From Rhodanobacteraceae bacterium (GTDB lineage Bacteria > Pseudomonadota > Gammaproteobacteria > Xanthomonadales > Rhodanobacteraceae), in NCBI GenBank assembly GCA_009996615.1, contig JAACZU010000009.1:1-64000 (forward strand): a stretch of DNA of 64,000 nucleotides, written 5' to 3'. Positions 23,136-32,711 of this stretch are shown piece after piece. The position numbers and the translations under genes are program-made. Positions within the stretch are counted from its first letter, which is position 1. Each line of letters opens with the position of its first letter. The notes below the pieces were generated by a model. That model was not told the DNA's origin, did not search any database, and worked only from the letters and a program-made list of their open reading frames with translations.

Positions 23136-23441
23136 GGAGTCGCGTGCGGCAAACGAGTAACGCAGAGGAATCGAGCGGTTGGCGTTGCCGAAGCGCGCCC
23201 GCGTCCCACCCGGGTCGGAAAGACCGACATTCGTAGAAGGGGCGCGCTTCATTGAAGTTCGGTGACCCGGTGCATCGCGCAAACGGGGAACGGCTCGGAC
23301 AACGAGCGGATAGAAGGTGGTGGAGCGCTGCGGCGCCCACGGCGAAACACCGACGCAACGCAAGCCACGCGATCGACGACCAGGTGAACTTAGCGAGCAA
23401 CAGCGACAGAGAAACCAGCGGCGGGGCTTGACAAGCCTGAA
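23136..23441 (+). ncRNA. Candidate guide (bridge/seek) RNA region of the IS
   Basis: No reading frame with protein character fills these roughly 300 bases inside the element. They contain several short self-complementary strings (for example CCGACATTCG, and GGCTT-GAC-AAGCC at 23425-23437 next to the terminal repeat). In IS1111-branch elements the structured RNA that pairs with donor and target DNA is encoded between the transposase and the right end, which matches this position. The RNA itself is inferred, not seen. Confidence 0.4.
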
Positions 23442-23451
23442 CTCATAGAAG

Positions 23452-23485
23452 GGTGGGACGCAGCGCCGAAGGCGCGAGTCCCACC
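23452..23485. repeat. REP-like palindrome at the IS right junction
   Basis: GGTGGGACGCAGCGCC and GGCGCGAGTCCCACC form an imperfect palindrome starting exactly where the insertion sequence ends. A sister copy with the same arms lies at 45228-45261. IS110-family elements are known to favour REP palindromes as targets, so this is probably part of the original insertion site. Confidence 0.65.
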
Positions 23486-23530
23486 GTTGTCATGCGTGGA
23501 CGGCAGGCGCCGGGGACGGCGACGCCACGC

Positions 23531-23668
23531 AACACCATCCCCACCCAACCCCTCGCGCATCCTTGCGCTCGCGAGCCCGGTCCGCACATCCTTGTGCGGC
23601 CGTTCGCCGGCGATCGCTGCCCGACGGCAGCGATCGAAAGCCCGGCTCACCCCCTTGAAGGGGAGGGT
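23531..23668. repeat. Interrupted AACACCATCCCC/CCCTTGAAGGGG repeat
   Basis: The block opens with AACACCATCCCCACCCAACC and ends with CCCCCTTGAAGGGGAGGG, the two parts of the palindromic repeat family seen around the DUF559 gene. Here they are separated by about 95 bases, beginning CCTCGCGCATCCTTGCGC, that recur in related form at 45030-45060. It lies in the leader region of rlmJ. The rest of 23486-23749 holds no recognisable gene. Confidence 0.6.
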
Positions 23669-23749
23669 TAAATCAGACTCTCCTTGCATGGAGGGCTCAA
23701 AAGCGACTCCCCTGCGCATTTGGTTTTTAGAAACGCCTCCCAACACCGC

Positions 23750-24601
23750 ATGAACTACCGCCACGCCTTCCACGCCGGCAACTTCGCCGATGTCCTCAAG
23801 CACGTCATCCTGATCGAGCTGCTGCAGGCGCTGAAGGCCAAGCCGGCGCCGTTCTGCTATGTCGACACGCACGCCGCGCGCGGCCGCTACGACCTCTCGG
23901 GCGAGGCGGCGCGGCGCACCGGCGAGCACCGCGACGGCGTGCTGCGCCTGCTCGATGCGCCGGCGCTGCCGGCCGCGCTGCAGGCCTATGTCGAGCTGGT
24001 GCGCACGCTCGATGGCGCAAGCGCCGACACGCTGGCGAGCTATCCCGGCTCGCCGCTGATCGCCGCGCGGCTGATGCGCGCGCAGGATCGCGCGATCGCC
24101 TGCGAGCTGCACGAGGAGGAAGCCGCCGTGCTCAAGCGCGAGCTGCACCACGACGCGCGCTTCTCCGTGCACCGGCGCAACGGCTACGAGGCGCTGAAGG
24201 CGCTGCTGCCGCCGGCGCAAAAGCGCGGCCTGGTGCTGATCGATCCGCCGTTCGAGGCGCAGGCGGGCGAGTTCGCGCTGATCGAGGCGGCACTGAGCGA
24301 TGCGTTCGCGCGCTGGCCGAACGCGATTTACGCGGTCTGGTACCCGATCAAGCTGCGCGAGACGATCGTGCCGTTCCATCGCTGGCTGGCCGCGCACGCC
24401 GGCGCGGCCGACGTGCTCGTGGCCGAACTGCTGCTGCATCCGGACAACTCGCCGCTGCGCCTGAACGGCTGCGGCATGGCGATCGTGAACCCGCCGTGGC
24501 GCTACGACCAGGCGCTCGAAGCCTGGCTGCCGACGCTCGCCGAACGCCTCGCGCAGGAGCGCGCGGGCTCATGGCGGGTCGAGTTCCTCAAGCGGAACTG
24601 A
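23750..24601 (+). CDS. rlmJ: 23S rRNA (adenine2030-N6)-methyltransferase
   Basis: RlmJ methylates A2030 of 23S rRNA using S-adenosylmethionine. The 283-residue protein begins MNYRHAFHAGNFADVLKHV, the family signature, followed by YVDTHAARGRYDL, YPGSPLIAARLMR, and the catalytic DPPFE motif in GLVLIDPPFE. The C-terminus GCGMAIVNPPW is also conserved. The start at 23750 is fixed by the signature; upstream in-frame codons are repeat sequence. Confidence 0.96.
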   Translation: MNYRHAFHAGNFADVLKHVILIELLQALKAKPAPFCYVDTHAARGRYDLSGEAARRTGEHRDGVLRLLDAPALPAALQAYVELVRTLDGASADTLASYPGSPLIAARLMRAQDRAIACELHEEEAAVLKRELHHDARFSVHRRNGYEALKALLPPAQKRGLVLIDPPFEAQAGEFALIEAALSDAFARWPNAIYAVWYPIKLRETIVPFHRWLAAHAGAADVLVAELLLHPDNSPLRLNGCGMAIVNPPWRYDQALEAWLPTLAERLAQERAGSWRVEFLKRN

Positions 24602-24812
24602 CCCTCCCCAAGCCCGGTGCGGACGTTCCACCCGGCCCGCTCGATGGCGCCGCGGCTTCCCAGGAGCTTGGGCAGCAGTGGAAACGCTCGAGGCGAAACG
24701 TCCGCTGCGCGACGGCGGTTTTTCGACGATTCGCCGGCCCATGGCCGGCGCCGCGGGACAGGAAGCGGCGGAAGAATGGACCGCGCAGAGGGCTTTGCAG
24801 CCCAGACGGCTT
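24602..24812. other. Gene-free gap between rlmJ and a convergent permease gene
   Basis: About 210 bases between two convergent stop codons. Only short inverted strings were seen, such as GCCGGC-CCATG-GCCGGC near 24736-24752. No T-run terminator, tRNA or credible small gene was found. Confidence 0.4.
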
Positions 24813-25898
24813 CTACCGCCCACGCTCCTGGGATTCGGAGCGGGCCTCCCCCATCAGTACGGCAATCGCCTGCAATGACGGCAGGTGCTGGCACAGGATG
24901 CGAAAGCACGCGAGCAACGGGCCGGCCAGCAGCACGCCGACGACGCCCCACAGCGCTCCCCACAGCAGCAGCCAGACGAAGACGATGACCGGGTTGATCG
25001 CCAGGCGCCGGCCGATCACGATCGGGCTGATCAACTGGCCCTCGACCAGCGCGATCGCAAAGAAGCTGCCCGGCACCGCCAGTGCCAGTTCGAGGGAGGG
25101 GAACGTCGCCAGCCCGACCAGCATCAAGATGACCAGCGTGAGGGTCGGTCCGACGTACGGCGCGAAATTCAATGCACCGGCCAGCGCGCCCCAGAGGATG
25201 GCGTTGGGCACGCCCAGCAGGGCCATCGCCAGCGCCGTGGCCAGCGCCACTCCCAGGTTGATCATGCTGACCGTAAGCAGGTAGCGCGACATCTCCTGCT
25301 GGATGCCGCGTGCGATCCCGACCACCACCCGCTTGTCGCTCATTTCCGGCGATATCTCGACCACCCGGCGCAGGAAGGTGTCGCCGGCCGAAAGGAAGAA
25401 ATAGACCAGCAGCAACACCACGGCCACCTGCCCGAGCGCGTGCGGGGTCGCCGCCAACACGCTTCCCAGCAGGCCCGCATGGTCATCCTTGACGAGCGTC
25501 TTCGCCGCAGATGGCGGCTGCGCCAGCTCTTCCAGTTTGCGCGTCGCCTCGCGCGCCTGCGTGATCGGTGCGCGCAGGTCACGCAGCCGCTGTTCCATCG
25601 ACTGCAAGGTCCTTGGCGCCCTGGCGACCCACTCCCGCGCCGGCCCCGCCAGCCCGGAGATGCCCGCGCCGATGCCGCCGATGATCAGCAGCACCATCGC
25701 CAGGCTGCCGACTGCGCGCGGGACATGGATGCGTTCCAGCAGTTTCACCAGCGGCGAAAGCAGCAGCGCAAGCAGGGTGCCTAGGACCAGCGGGACCAGG
25801 ATGTCCCGGGCGAGATAGCACGCGTGGACGCAGAGGATCGCGAGGATCACGAGCACCGACCGCGTCAAGATTCGAAGATCCCTGGTTGCTCTGGACAT
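24813..25898 (-). CDS. AI-2E-family (PerM/YdiK-like) membrane permease
   Basis: This 361-residue inner-membrane protein has about eight hydrophobic helices. A double hydrophobic start (residues 9-55) is followed by an amphipathic central region (AREWVARAPRTLQSMEQRL onward) and a C-terminal block with GALAGALNFAPYVGP, FFAIALVEGQLISPIVIGRRLAINP and the final GVLLAGPLLA. These are hallmarks of the AI-2E transporter superfamily (TqsA, PerM), whose substrates vary (autoinducer-2, Na+/H+). The start at 25898 (MSRATRDLRI) is the family-like N-terminus. It is divergent from the S41 peptidase gene. Confidence 0.88.
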   Translation of the reverse strand: MSRATRDLRILTRSVLVILAILCVHACYLARDILVPLVLGTLLALLLSPLVKLLERIHVPRAVGSLAMVLLIIGGIGAGISGLAGPAREWVARAPRTLQSMEQRLRDLRAPITQAREATRKLEELAQPPSAAKTLVKDDHAGLLGSVLAATPHALGQVAVVLLLVYFFLSAGDTFLRRVVEISPEMSDKRVVVGIARGIQQEMSRYLLTVSMINLGVALATALAMALLGVPNAILWGALAGALNFAPYVGPTLTLVILMLVGLATFPSLELALAVPGSFFAIALVEGQLISPIVIGRRLAINPVIVFVWLLLWGALWGVVGVLLAGPLLACFRILCQHLPSLQAIAVLMGEARSESQERGR

Positions 25899-26176
25899 TG
25901 GATTCCAGCCCCTGCCGGCGCGATATCGACGGCACATACTATGCACTTGCGTGTCCGGTGATGCGCCCCGCCGCGCAGGCTCGCGAAGCGGGACGCCGGC
26001 CCCGCTCGCCGAGCGCAGCGTGTCCGGCCGGACGCGCCCGCCTGTCCGCACGGACGCCGGCGGTGCCGCTCCTGCGCATCCGCGACGCCCTGCACGCGAT
26101 TCGTGGCGATCGACGCCCGATTCCGGCCTGGCACGCCGCGTGCTGTGGTGGAACGGAATCCCCCAGGAGCCCCTCC

Positions 26177-27475
26177 ATGCCCTCCATGCCATCCATGCCA
26201 CGCATCGCCGGCCTCGGCCTCGCCCTGCTCGCCTTCGCCGGCGCGCTGCACGCAGCGACGCCGCGCAAGAACGTCGCCAACATCGCCCAGGCCGTCGAGG
26301 ACAACTACTTTGATGTCGCCCGCGGCAGGCAGATTGCCGCGGACCTGCGCGCCGAGGCCGCCAGCGGCAAGTACGACGCACTGAAGGACGATCGCGACCT
26401 CGCCACTGCGCTGACCGACCGGCTCAAGCCGTTCGACCAGCACTTCACCGTGCGGTGGACGCCGCCCGAGCCGGCCGGAACGGCGCGCGAACCGGCCGCG
26501 CGCGCGGCGCCCGCAACGGATCACGGCCGGCGCACGAACTACGGCGTGCGCCGCGTCGAGGTGCAGCCGGGCAACATCGGCTACATCGACCTGCGCGAGT
26601 TCGCCCACTTCCAGTTCGGCCAGCCCGACCAGCCGGCGCGCCGCGCGATCGACGCCGCCCTGCAGCTGGTGGCCGGCACCGACGCGCTGATCATCGACCT
26701 GCGCAACAACGGCGGCGGCTCGCCGGCGATGGTCGGCTACCTCGCCAGCGCGTTCACCGCCAAGGGCGCCGACATCTACAACACGTTCCGCACGCGCGAA
26801 GGCGACGTCAGCGAGGCGCCGGCCGAGTGGCATGCCGCGCCGCGCCTGCAGACGCCCCTGTACGTGCTCACCAGCGCGCGCACCGGCTCGGCGGCCGAGG
26901 CGCTCGCCTACACGCTGAAGAACGCCGGCCGTGCCCGCGTGGTCGGCGAGCCGAGCGCCGGCGCGGCGAATCCGGGCGGCGCGGTCGCCGCCGGCAACGG
27001 CTTTAGCGTGTTCGTCTCCACCGGCTCGCCGGTCAGTCCGATCACGCGGACCAACTGGGAAGGCAGCGGCGTGATGCCGGACGTGGCGGTGCCGGCCGCG
27101 ACGGCGTTCGAGACCGCCAAGGCGCTCGCGCTGGAAGCGGTCCTGCGCGGCGACCTGCCGGACGCGGAGAAGGTCGACACGCGCTGGGCGCTGGAGGCGC
27201 TGCGCGCCGAGGCCACGCCGCCGAAGGACGTGCCGCTCGACGACTACGCCGGCAGCTACGGTGCGCTGGCGATCGCGCGCGACGGCGACCACCTCGTACT
27301 GCGCCGCGGCCGCCGGCCGGCGCTGACGCTGGTCGCGCTCGGCCAGGACGCGTTCACGGTCGCCGCCGAATCCAGCTCGCGCGTGCTGTTCGAACGCGGC
27401 GCCGACGGCAAGGTGATCGCGCTGGAGACGAAAACCTCGGAAGGCGCCTCCGGCCGCCATCGCCGCGAGGGGTAG
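26177..27475 (+). CDS. Exported S41-family peptidase (IRBP/TSP type)
   Basis: This 432-residue serine peptidase homologue has a signal peptide (IAGLGLALLAFAGALHA) and an N-terminal helical bundle (NIAQAVEDNYFDVARGRQIA). The tail-specific protease core shows GNIGYIDLREF, LIIDLRNNGGGSPAMVGYL, and the nucleophile region TSARTGSAAEALAYTLKN. There is no PDZ domain, as in the interphotoreceptor retinoid-binding-like S41B type. AGGAG lies eight bases before the ATG at 26177, whose first residues are a short MPSMPSMP repeat. The region 25899-26176 shows no other gene. Substrates are unknown. Confidence 0.88.
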   Translation: MPSMPSMPRIAGLGLALLAFAGALHAATPRKNVANIAQAVEDNYFDVARGRQIAADLRAEAASGKYDALKDDRDLATALTDRLKPFDQHFTVRWTPPEPAGTAREPAARAAPATDHGRRTNYGVRRVEVQPGNIGYIDLREFAHFQFGQPDQPARRAIDAALQLVAGTDALIIDLRNNGGGSPAMVGYLASAFTAKGADIYNTFRTREGDVSEAPAEWHAAPRLQTPLYVLTSARTGSAAEALAYTLKNAGRARVVGEPSAGAANPGGAVAAGNGFSVFVSTGSPVSPITRTNWEGSGVMPDVAVPAATAFETAKALALEAVLRGDLPDAEKVDTRWALEALRAEATPPKDVPLDDYAGSYGALAIARDGDHLVLRRGRRPALTLVALGQDAFTVAAESSSRVLFERGADGKVIALETKTSEGASGRHRREG

Positions 27476-27667
27476 GCCCCGCAGCGGCGCGCCGCGACGG
27501 CCCTGCGGCCGCGGCGCGCCGGCCTCCGGCCGGCCAGGCGGCGATGAGGAACGTCGCGCCCACCTCCCGCGCCGCTCCCCGGTGCCGCCACGAAAACGCA
27601 AGCCGCCGCCCGCGGGGCGCCACGATTGCACGGGTATACTTCTGCCGCCAATCCCCGGGGAGTTCAC

Positions 27668-30600
27668 ATGGATCTGCGTTCGCCCACGTCGCGCCTGCGA
27701 CTTGTCGGTAGTGCCCTGCTGTTCGTCACCCTCCTCTTGCTGGCCGCCTGCAACCGCACCCCGACCGGCGTGCCGGCCGTGCAGGGCAGCAAGCCGGCCA
27801 CCACCGAGGCGGCGCCGGTCGCGCAGCCGCAAGGCTTCACGCTCGCCTCCGTCCACGCCGCGCAATACCAGGGCCAGCTCGCGCTGGTGCTCGAATTCAC
27901 CCAGCCGCTGGTCGGCACGCAGGCGTTCGACACGCTGCTCGCGGTGACCGACGCCAAGGGCGCCGCCGTGCAGGGCAGTTGGGCGCTGGACGAGGACGGC
28001 AGGACGCTGCGCTTTCCGTACGTGCAGGCCGATGCGAACTACACGCTGCGCATCAAGGGCGAGCTCGCCGCGGCCGACGGCAAGACGCTGGGCAGCGAGG
28101 TCGCCCGCGAGGTCTACACCGGCCCGATGCAGCCGGCGGTCGGCTTCGCCTCGCAGGGCAGCGTGCTGCCGGCGCGCGAGACGCGCGGCCTGCCGGTCGT
28201 GTCGGTCAACGTGAAGGAGGTCGACGTCGAGTTCCTGCGCGTGCGCGACAAGGAAATCCCGAACTTCTTCGCCGCCTACCAGAAGAACGGCAAGCGCAGC
28301 GCCTACGAGCTCGATCCGCGCTGGGGCTGGTACGGCCGCAAGGGCAAGCCGGTCGCCGAGATCGCCGACTCGGTCTACGCGAACCGCTTCGCGCTGGCCG
28401 GCAAGGACAACGAGCGCAGCCTGAGCTACCTGCCGATCCAGAACATCACCGAGCTCGCGCAGCCGGGCCTGTACTTCGCGGTGATGCGGCGTGCCGGCAG
28501 CTTCAGCGAGGAATACGAAACCAGCTTCTTCTTCGTCAGCGACATCGGCCTGCACACGCGCGCCTACAAGGACGCGCTGTTCGTGCACGCGGCCTCGCTG
28601 AAGAGCGGCGCTGCGCTGAACGGCATCGAGCTGGCCGTGCTCGACGCGAAGGGCGGGACCGTCGTCGCCGGCAACACCGATGCCGACGGCAACGCGCAGC
28701 TCGCCTATGCGCTGAAGGCCGACCAGGTGCTGGTCGCCAGGAGCGGCAAGGACGTGTCGCTGCTGCCGTTCAACCAGCCGGCGCTGGACCTGTCCGACTT
28801 TGCCGTGGCCGGGCGCAAGCAGGCCTGGTTCGACGTGTTCGCCTGGTCCGGCCGCGACCTGTACCGCCCCGGCGAGACGATCCGCCTGTCCGCGCTGCTG
28901 CGCGACTTCGACGGCAACCCGATCAAGCCGCAGCCGCTGTTCCTGACCCTGAAGCAGCCGGACGGCCGTCCGTACGCGCAGGCGCAGGTCGAGCCGAAGG
29001 ACCTCAACTACTTCGAATGGTCGCGCGAGATCCCGGCCGACGCGCCGACCGGGCGCTGGCAGGTCGAGTTCCGCACCGATCCAAACGCGAAGGAGGCGAC
29101 GCAGGGCCTGACCTTCCGCATCGAGGAGTTCCTGCCCGAGCGCCTGAAGCTCGAGCTGACCACGGCGCAGGCCGTGCTCAAGCCCGGCGAGCCGCTCAAG
29201 CTCGCCGTTCAGGGCGACTACCTGTACGGCGCGCCGGCCGCCGGCAACCGCTTCACCGCGCGCCTGACGCTGACGCCCGACCAGCACCCGGTCGACGCGC
29301 ACAAGGACTACTACTTCGGCGATCCGACGATCGAGCTGCCGAAGGAGGCCAAGGACGTGATCGACGCCGAGCTCGACGAGCACGGCCACCTCGCCGAGGA
29401 CATCGAACTCGCCGACGCGGCCAAGCCGACCGCGCCGGTCGCGGCGATCCTGTCCGGCAGCGTGTACGAGACCGGCGGCCGCACCGTCACGCGCACGCTG
29501 AAGCGCACCGTGTGGCCGGCCGACACGCTGGTCGGCATCCGCCCGCTGTTCGACCCCAAGGACGGCTCCGACGCGAACGCGCGCGCCGGCTTCGAGGTGA
29601 TCCGCAGCAACGCCGCCGGCGACCTGCTGGCCGCACCGAAACTCAAGCTGACCCTGGTGCGCGAGCGCCGCGACTACCGCTGGACGTTCGACAACGAGAG
29701 CGGCTGGCACTTCGACTACACCGACCGCTACGAGAACGCCGAAGCGCGCGAGCTCGACGTCGAGGCCGGCAAGGCGCTGAAGTTCGACGTGCCGGTCGAA
29801 TGGGGCAACTACCGCATCGAGATCCTCGATCCGGCGACCGGACTGACCACGCGCCTGCCGTTCTTCGCCGGCTGGAGCTGGAACGACGACAACCGCGGCA
29901 AGGAGGCGCGCCCGGACAAGGTCAAGCTCGCGCTGGACAAGCCGGCCTATCGTGCCGGCGACACGCTGAAGGTCACCGTGACGCCGCCGCAGGCCGGCCC
30001 GGGCCTGCTGATCGTCGAGTCCGACCACCTGCTCTACACGAAGAACATCGACGCCAAACCCGGCGCGACGTTCGAGATTCCGGTCACGAAGGACTGGGAA
30101 CGCCACGACGTCTACGTGACCTCGCTGGTGTTCCGCGGCGGCTCGGCGGTCGACAAGATCACGCCGGCGCGCGCGGTCGGCGAGGCGTTCGTGCCGATCG
30201 ACCGCGCCGATCGCAAGATCGAGGTGAGCATCGACGCGCCCAAGCAGATGAAGCCGGAGACCGACCTGCCGGTCACGGTCAAGGCGCCGGCGCTGGCCGG
30301 CAAGAAGGCGTACGTGACCGTGTCGGCGGTCGACGTCGGCATCCTCAACATCACGCGCTTCGCGCGGCCCGACGCGATCGCCTGGTTCTTCGCCCAGCGC
30401 GCGCTCGGCGTCGACGCCTACGACCTGTACGGCCGCGTGATCGAAAGCTTCGACGGCATCGCCGCCAAGCTCCGCTACGGCGGCGACATGGCGCTCGGCG
30501 CACTGCCGCAGGCGCGCCGCCCGACCGCCAAGGTGCTGACGGTGGACCTGTTCTCCGGCGCGCTCGCGCTCGATGCGAACGGCGAGGCGAAGGTCGCGCT

Positions 30601-32635
30601 GAAGGTGCCGGACTTCAACGGCACCGTGCGCGTGACCGCGCAGGTCTTCGGCGAGAACCAGTACGGCGGCAACGACACCGAAACGATCGTGCGCGCGCCG
30701 CTGGTGGCCGAGATCTCGACGCCGCGCGTGCTCGCGCCGGGCGACAAGTCCGAGCTGACGCTGGACCTGCAGAACTTCTCCGGCGGCGAACGCGAGTTCG
30801 CGGTCAAGGTCACGGCCGACAAGCCGCTCGCGGTCGCGCAGGGCGAGCGCAAGGTCAAGCTGGCCGACAACGCCAAGACCACGCTGAACGTCCCGCTGAG
30901 CGCGCTCGACGGCTACGGCGTCGGCAAGCTGCGCGTCAGCGCGACCAGCGGCGACATCCGCATCGAGCGCGAGTTCGAGCTGGTCGTGCGCGCGGCGTGG
31001 CCGAGCGTGCTGCGCGCGAACGCGCGCTCGCTCGACAAGCTCGAGCCGATCACGCTCGGTGCCGACGCGATGGACAGCCTGCTCGCCGACTCGGTCGCCG
31101 CGCGCCTGACCGTGTCGAGCCTGCCGCCGCTGCCGTTCGCGAGCGCGCTGCAGGACCTGCTGAAGTACCCGTACGGCTGCGTCGAGCAGACCACCAGCAA
31201 GGGCTTCGCCGCGCTGCTGCTGGACGAGAAGACCGCGCAGGACCTGCACGTCGACGGCCTGCCGGCCGACCAGCGCAAGGCGCGCGTGGACGGCGCGATC
31301 GGCCGCATCGCCTCGATGCAGACGCCGGCCGGGCACTTCTCGATGTGGGGCGGCGACAGCTACGTCAGCGAGATCCTGACCCCGTACGTGGTCGAGTTCC
31401 TGCAGGACGCGCGCGAGGACGGCTTCCTCGTGCCCGACGAGATGCTGCAGAAGGCGCTCAAGCGCCTCAACGACGACCTGTTGTCCGGCGGCCATCCGTA
31501 CTACAGCTACGAGCACAGCGACCACCTGCGCTTCGCCGACGAGGCGTACTCGGGCTACGTGCTCGCGCGCGTCAACCGCGCCCCGCTCGGCACGCTGCGC
31601 GCGCTGTACGACAACGAGCGCGGCAAGTCGCTGACCGCGCTACCGCTGGTCCACCTCGGCGTCGCGCTGAAGCTGATGGGCGATGCGCCGCGCGCCGAGC
31701 AGGCGATCGCCGAGGCGTTCGCGAAGAAGGTCGAGCGGCCGTGGTACCTCGGCGACTACGGCTCGGACCTGCGCGACACCGCGCTGATGATCGCGCTGGC
31801 GCACCGCTACGGCCTGGCCAAGCCCGAGTACGACGGCCGCGTGTTCGACCTCGCGCGTTCGCTGACCAACCAGCAGCACCAGGCCGACGACACGCAGCGC
31901 CGCTACGGCTGCTGCCGCCTGTACCTGAGCACGCAGGAGCAGATCGCGCTCGCGCGGCTCGGCAAGACGCTGATCAAGGACGGCGACACGGTCGTCTCCG
32001 GCACGCTCGCGATCGGCGCGAACGCCAGCCCGATCAACCCTGACCGGCTGTGGAGCCGCACCTTCGCCGCCGCCGACCTCGCCGCCGGCGTGCGCTTCAC
32101 GCCGCAGGGCGACCTGCCGCTGTACGTCAGCACCGACATCGCCGGCGTGCCGAAGACCGCCCCGCCCGCCGACGACCACTACGTCGCGATCCAGCGCCAG
32201 TTCTACACGCTCGACGGCAAGCCGTGGGAATCGGCGCCGCTCGAGGAAGGCGACAGCCTGATCGTCGGCCTGAAACTGGAAGCACGCGAGGCGATGCCGG
32301 ACGCGCTGCTGGTCGACCTGCTGCCCGGCGGCCTGGAGATCGAGAACTTCAACCTGACCGACGCCAAGCAGTGGGCCGACGTCGTCGTCGACGGCATCAC
32401 GCTGACCGACCGCGCGCAGGCCGCCGAGGTGCGGCACGAGGAATTCCGCGACGACCGCTACGTCGCCTCGCTCAAGCTCGACAAGGGCCAGAGCGCGCAC
32501 GTGTTCTACCTCGTCCGCGCGGTCTCCCCCGGCACGTTCCAGGTCCCGCCGCCGCTGGTCGAGGACATGTACATGCCCTCCGTGCGCGGCATCGGCAAGA
32601 GCGTGCCGGCGACGATCAAGGTGGTAGAGCCGTAG
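27668..32635 (+). CDS. yfhM: Bacterial alpha-2-macroglobulin lipoprotein (YfhM type)
   Basis: This 1655-residue periplasmic protease-trapping lipoprotein is nearly the length of E. coli YfhM. The lipobox LAAC ends at Cys28. A long run of macroglobulin (MG) domains follows, including DLYRPGETIRLSALLRD and the bait-like region near the middle. The thioester motif YGCVEQ places Cys1171 and Gln1174, whose bond reacts with attacking proteases. The thioester domain continues to about residue 1400, before the receptor-like C-terminal domain. It is followed by pbpC, the usual partner that repairs peptidoglycan damage. A DUF559 gene and repeats now separate the two. Confidence 0.95.
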   Translation: MDLRSPTSRLRLVGSALLFVTLLLLAACNRTPTGVPAVQGSKPATTEAAPVAQPQGFTLASVHAAQYQGQLALVLEFTQPLVGTQAFDTLLAVTDAKGAAVQGSWALDEDGRTLRFPYVQADANYTLRIKGELAAADGKTLGSEVAREVYTGPMQPAVGFASQGSVLPARETRGLPVVSVNVKEVDVEFLRVRDKEIPNFFAAYQKNGKRSAYELDPRWGWYGRKGKPVAEIADSVYANRFALAGKDNERSLSYLPIQNITELAQPGLYFAVMRRAGSFSEEYETSFFFVSDIGLHTRAYKDALFVHAASLKSGAALNGIELAVLDAKGGTVVAGNTDADGNAQLAYALKADQVLVARSGKDVSLLPFNQPALDLSDFAVAGRKQAWFDVFAWSGRDLYRPGETIRLSALLRDFDGNPIKPQPLFLTLKQPDGRPYAQAQVEPKDLNYFEWSREIPADAPTGRWQVEFRTDPNAKEATQGLTFRIEEFLPERLKLELTTAQAVLKPGEPLKLAVQGDYLYGAPAAGNRFTARLTLTPDQHPVDAHKDYYFGDPTIELPKEAKDVIDAELDEHGHLAEDIELADAAKPTAPVAAILSGSVYETGGRTVTRTLKRTVWPADTLVGIRPLFDPKDGSDANARAGFEVIRSNAAGDLLAAPKLKLTLVRERRDYRWTFDNESGWHFDYTDRYENAEARELDVEAGKALKFDVPVEWGNYRIEILDPATGLTTRLPFFAGWSWNDDNRGKEARPDKVKLALDKPAYRAGDTLKVTVTPPQAGPGLLIVESDHLLYTKNIDAKPGATFEIPVTKDWERHDVYVTSLVFRGGSAVDKITPARAVGEAFVPIDRADRKIEVSIDAPKQMKPETDLPVTVKAPALAGKKAYVTVSAVDVGILNITRFARPDAIAWFFAQRALGVDAYDLYGRVIESFDGIAAKLRYGGDMALGALPQARRPTAKVLTVDLFSGALALDANGEAKVALKVPDFNGTVRVTAQVFGENQYGGNDTETIVRAPLVAEISTPRVLAPGDKSELTLDLQNFSGGEREFAVKVTADKPLAVAQGERKVKLADNAKTTLNVPLSALDGYGVGKLRVSATSGDIRIEREFELVVRAAWPSVLRANARSLDKLEPITLGADAMDSLLADSVAARLTVSSLPPLPFASALQDLLKYPYGCVEQTTSKGFAALLLDEKTAQDLHVDGLPADQRKARVDGAIGRIASMQTPAGHFSMWGGDSYVSEILTPYVVEFLQDAREDGFLVPDEMLQKALKRLNDDLLSGGHPYYSYEHSDHLRFADEAYSGYVLARVNRAPLGTLRALYDNERGKSLTALPLVHLGVALKLMGDAPRAEQAIAEAFAKKVERPWYLGDYGSDLRDTALMIALAHRYGLAKPEYDGRVFDLARSLTNQQHQADDTQRRYGCCRLYLSTQEQIALARLGKTLIKDGDTVVSGTLAIGANASPINPDRLWSRTFAAADLAAGVRFTPQGDLPLYVSTDIAGVPKTAPPADDHYVAIQRQFYTLDGKPWESAPLEEGDSLIVGLKLEAREAMPDALLVDLLPGGLEIENFNLTDAKQWADVVVDGITLTDRAQAAEVRHEEFRDDRYVASLKLDKGQSAHVFYLVRAVSPGTFQVPPPLVEDMYMPSVRGIGKSVPATIKVVEP

Positions 32636-32642
32636 CCTTCAA

Positions 32643-32683
32643 GCCCTCCCCTTCAAGGGGAGGGTTTGGGTGGGGATGGTGTT
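32643..32683 (+). repeat. CCCTCCCCTT palindromic repeat, copy 1
   Basis: CCCTCCCCTT followed by its reverse complement AAGGGGAGGG around a single C forms a hairpin; TTTGGGTGGGGATGGTGTT follows. It lies eight bases after the alpha-2-macroglobulin stop. Orientation is opposite to the copy at 33071-33110, so the pair brackets the DUF559 gene. Confidence 0.85.
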
Positions 32684-32711
32684 GCGCACGGACTTCGCTG
32701 AAGCAACGAGC

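Larger units (their letters stand above)
21943..23453 (+). mobile_element. IS110/IS1111-type insertion sequence
   Basis: The element of about 1.5 kb is defined by its transposase and by a pair of subterminal inverted repeats: CTATGAG at 21948-21954 and CTCATAG at 23442-23448, extended as CTATGAG-NNN-AGG on both sides. No target-site duplication was found, as expected for this family. The non-coding part is short on the left (about 60 bases) and long on the right (about 310 bases), the layout of the IS1111 branch. The right tip abuts a REP-like palindrome. The exact ends are uncertain by a few bases. Confidence 0.75.

Noticed and set aside
25865..31525. An 1886-residue open frame opposite the S41 peptidase and alpha-2-macroglobulin genes
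   Set aside because: It is a composition artefact of high-GC codons. The rightward frames carry signal peptides, a lipobox and the CVEQ thioester motif.
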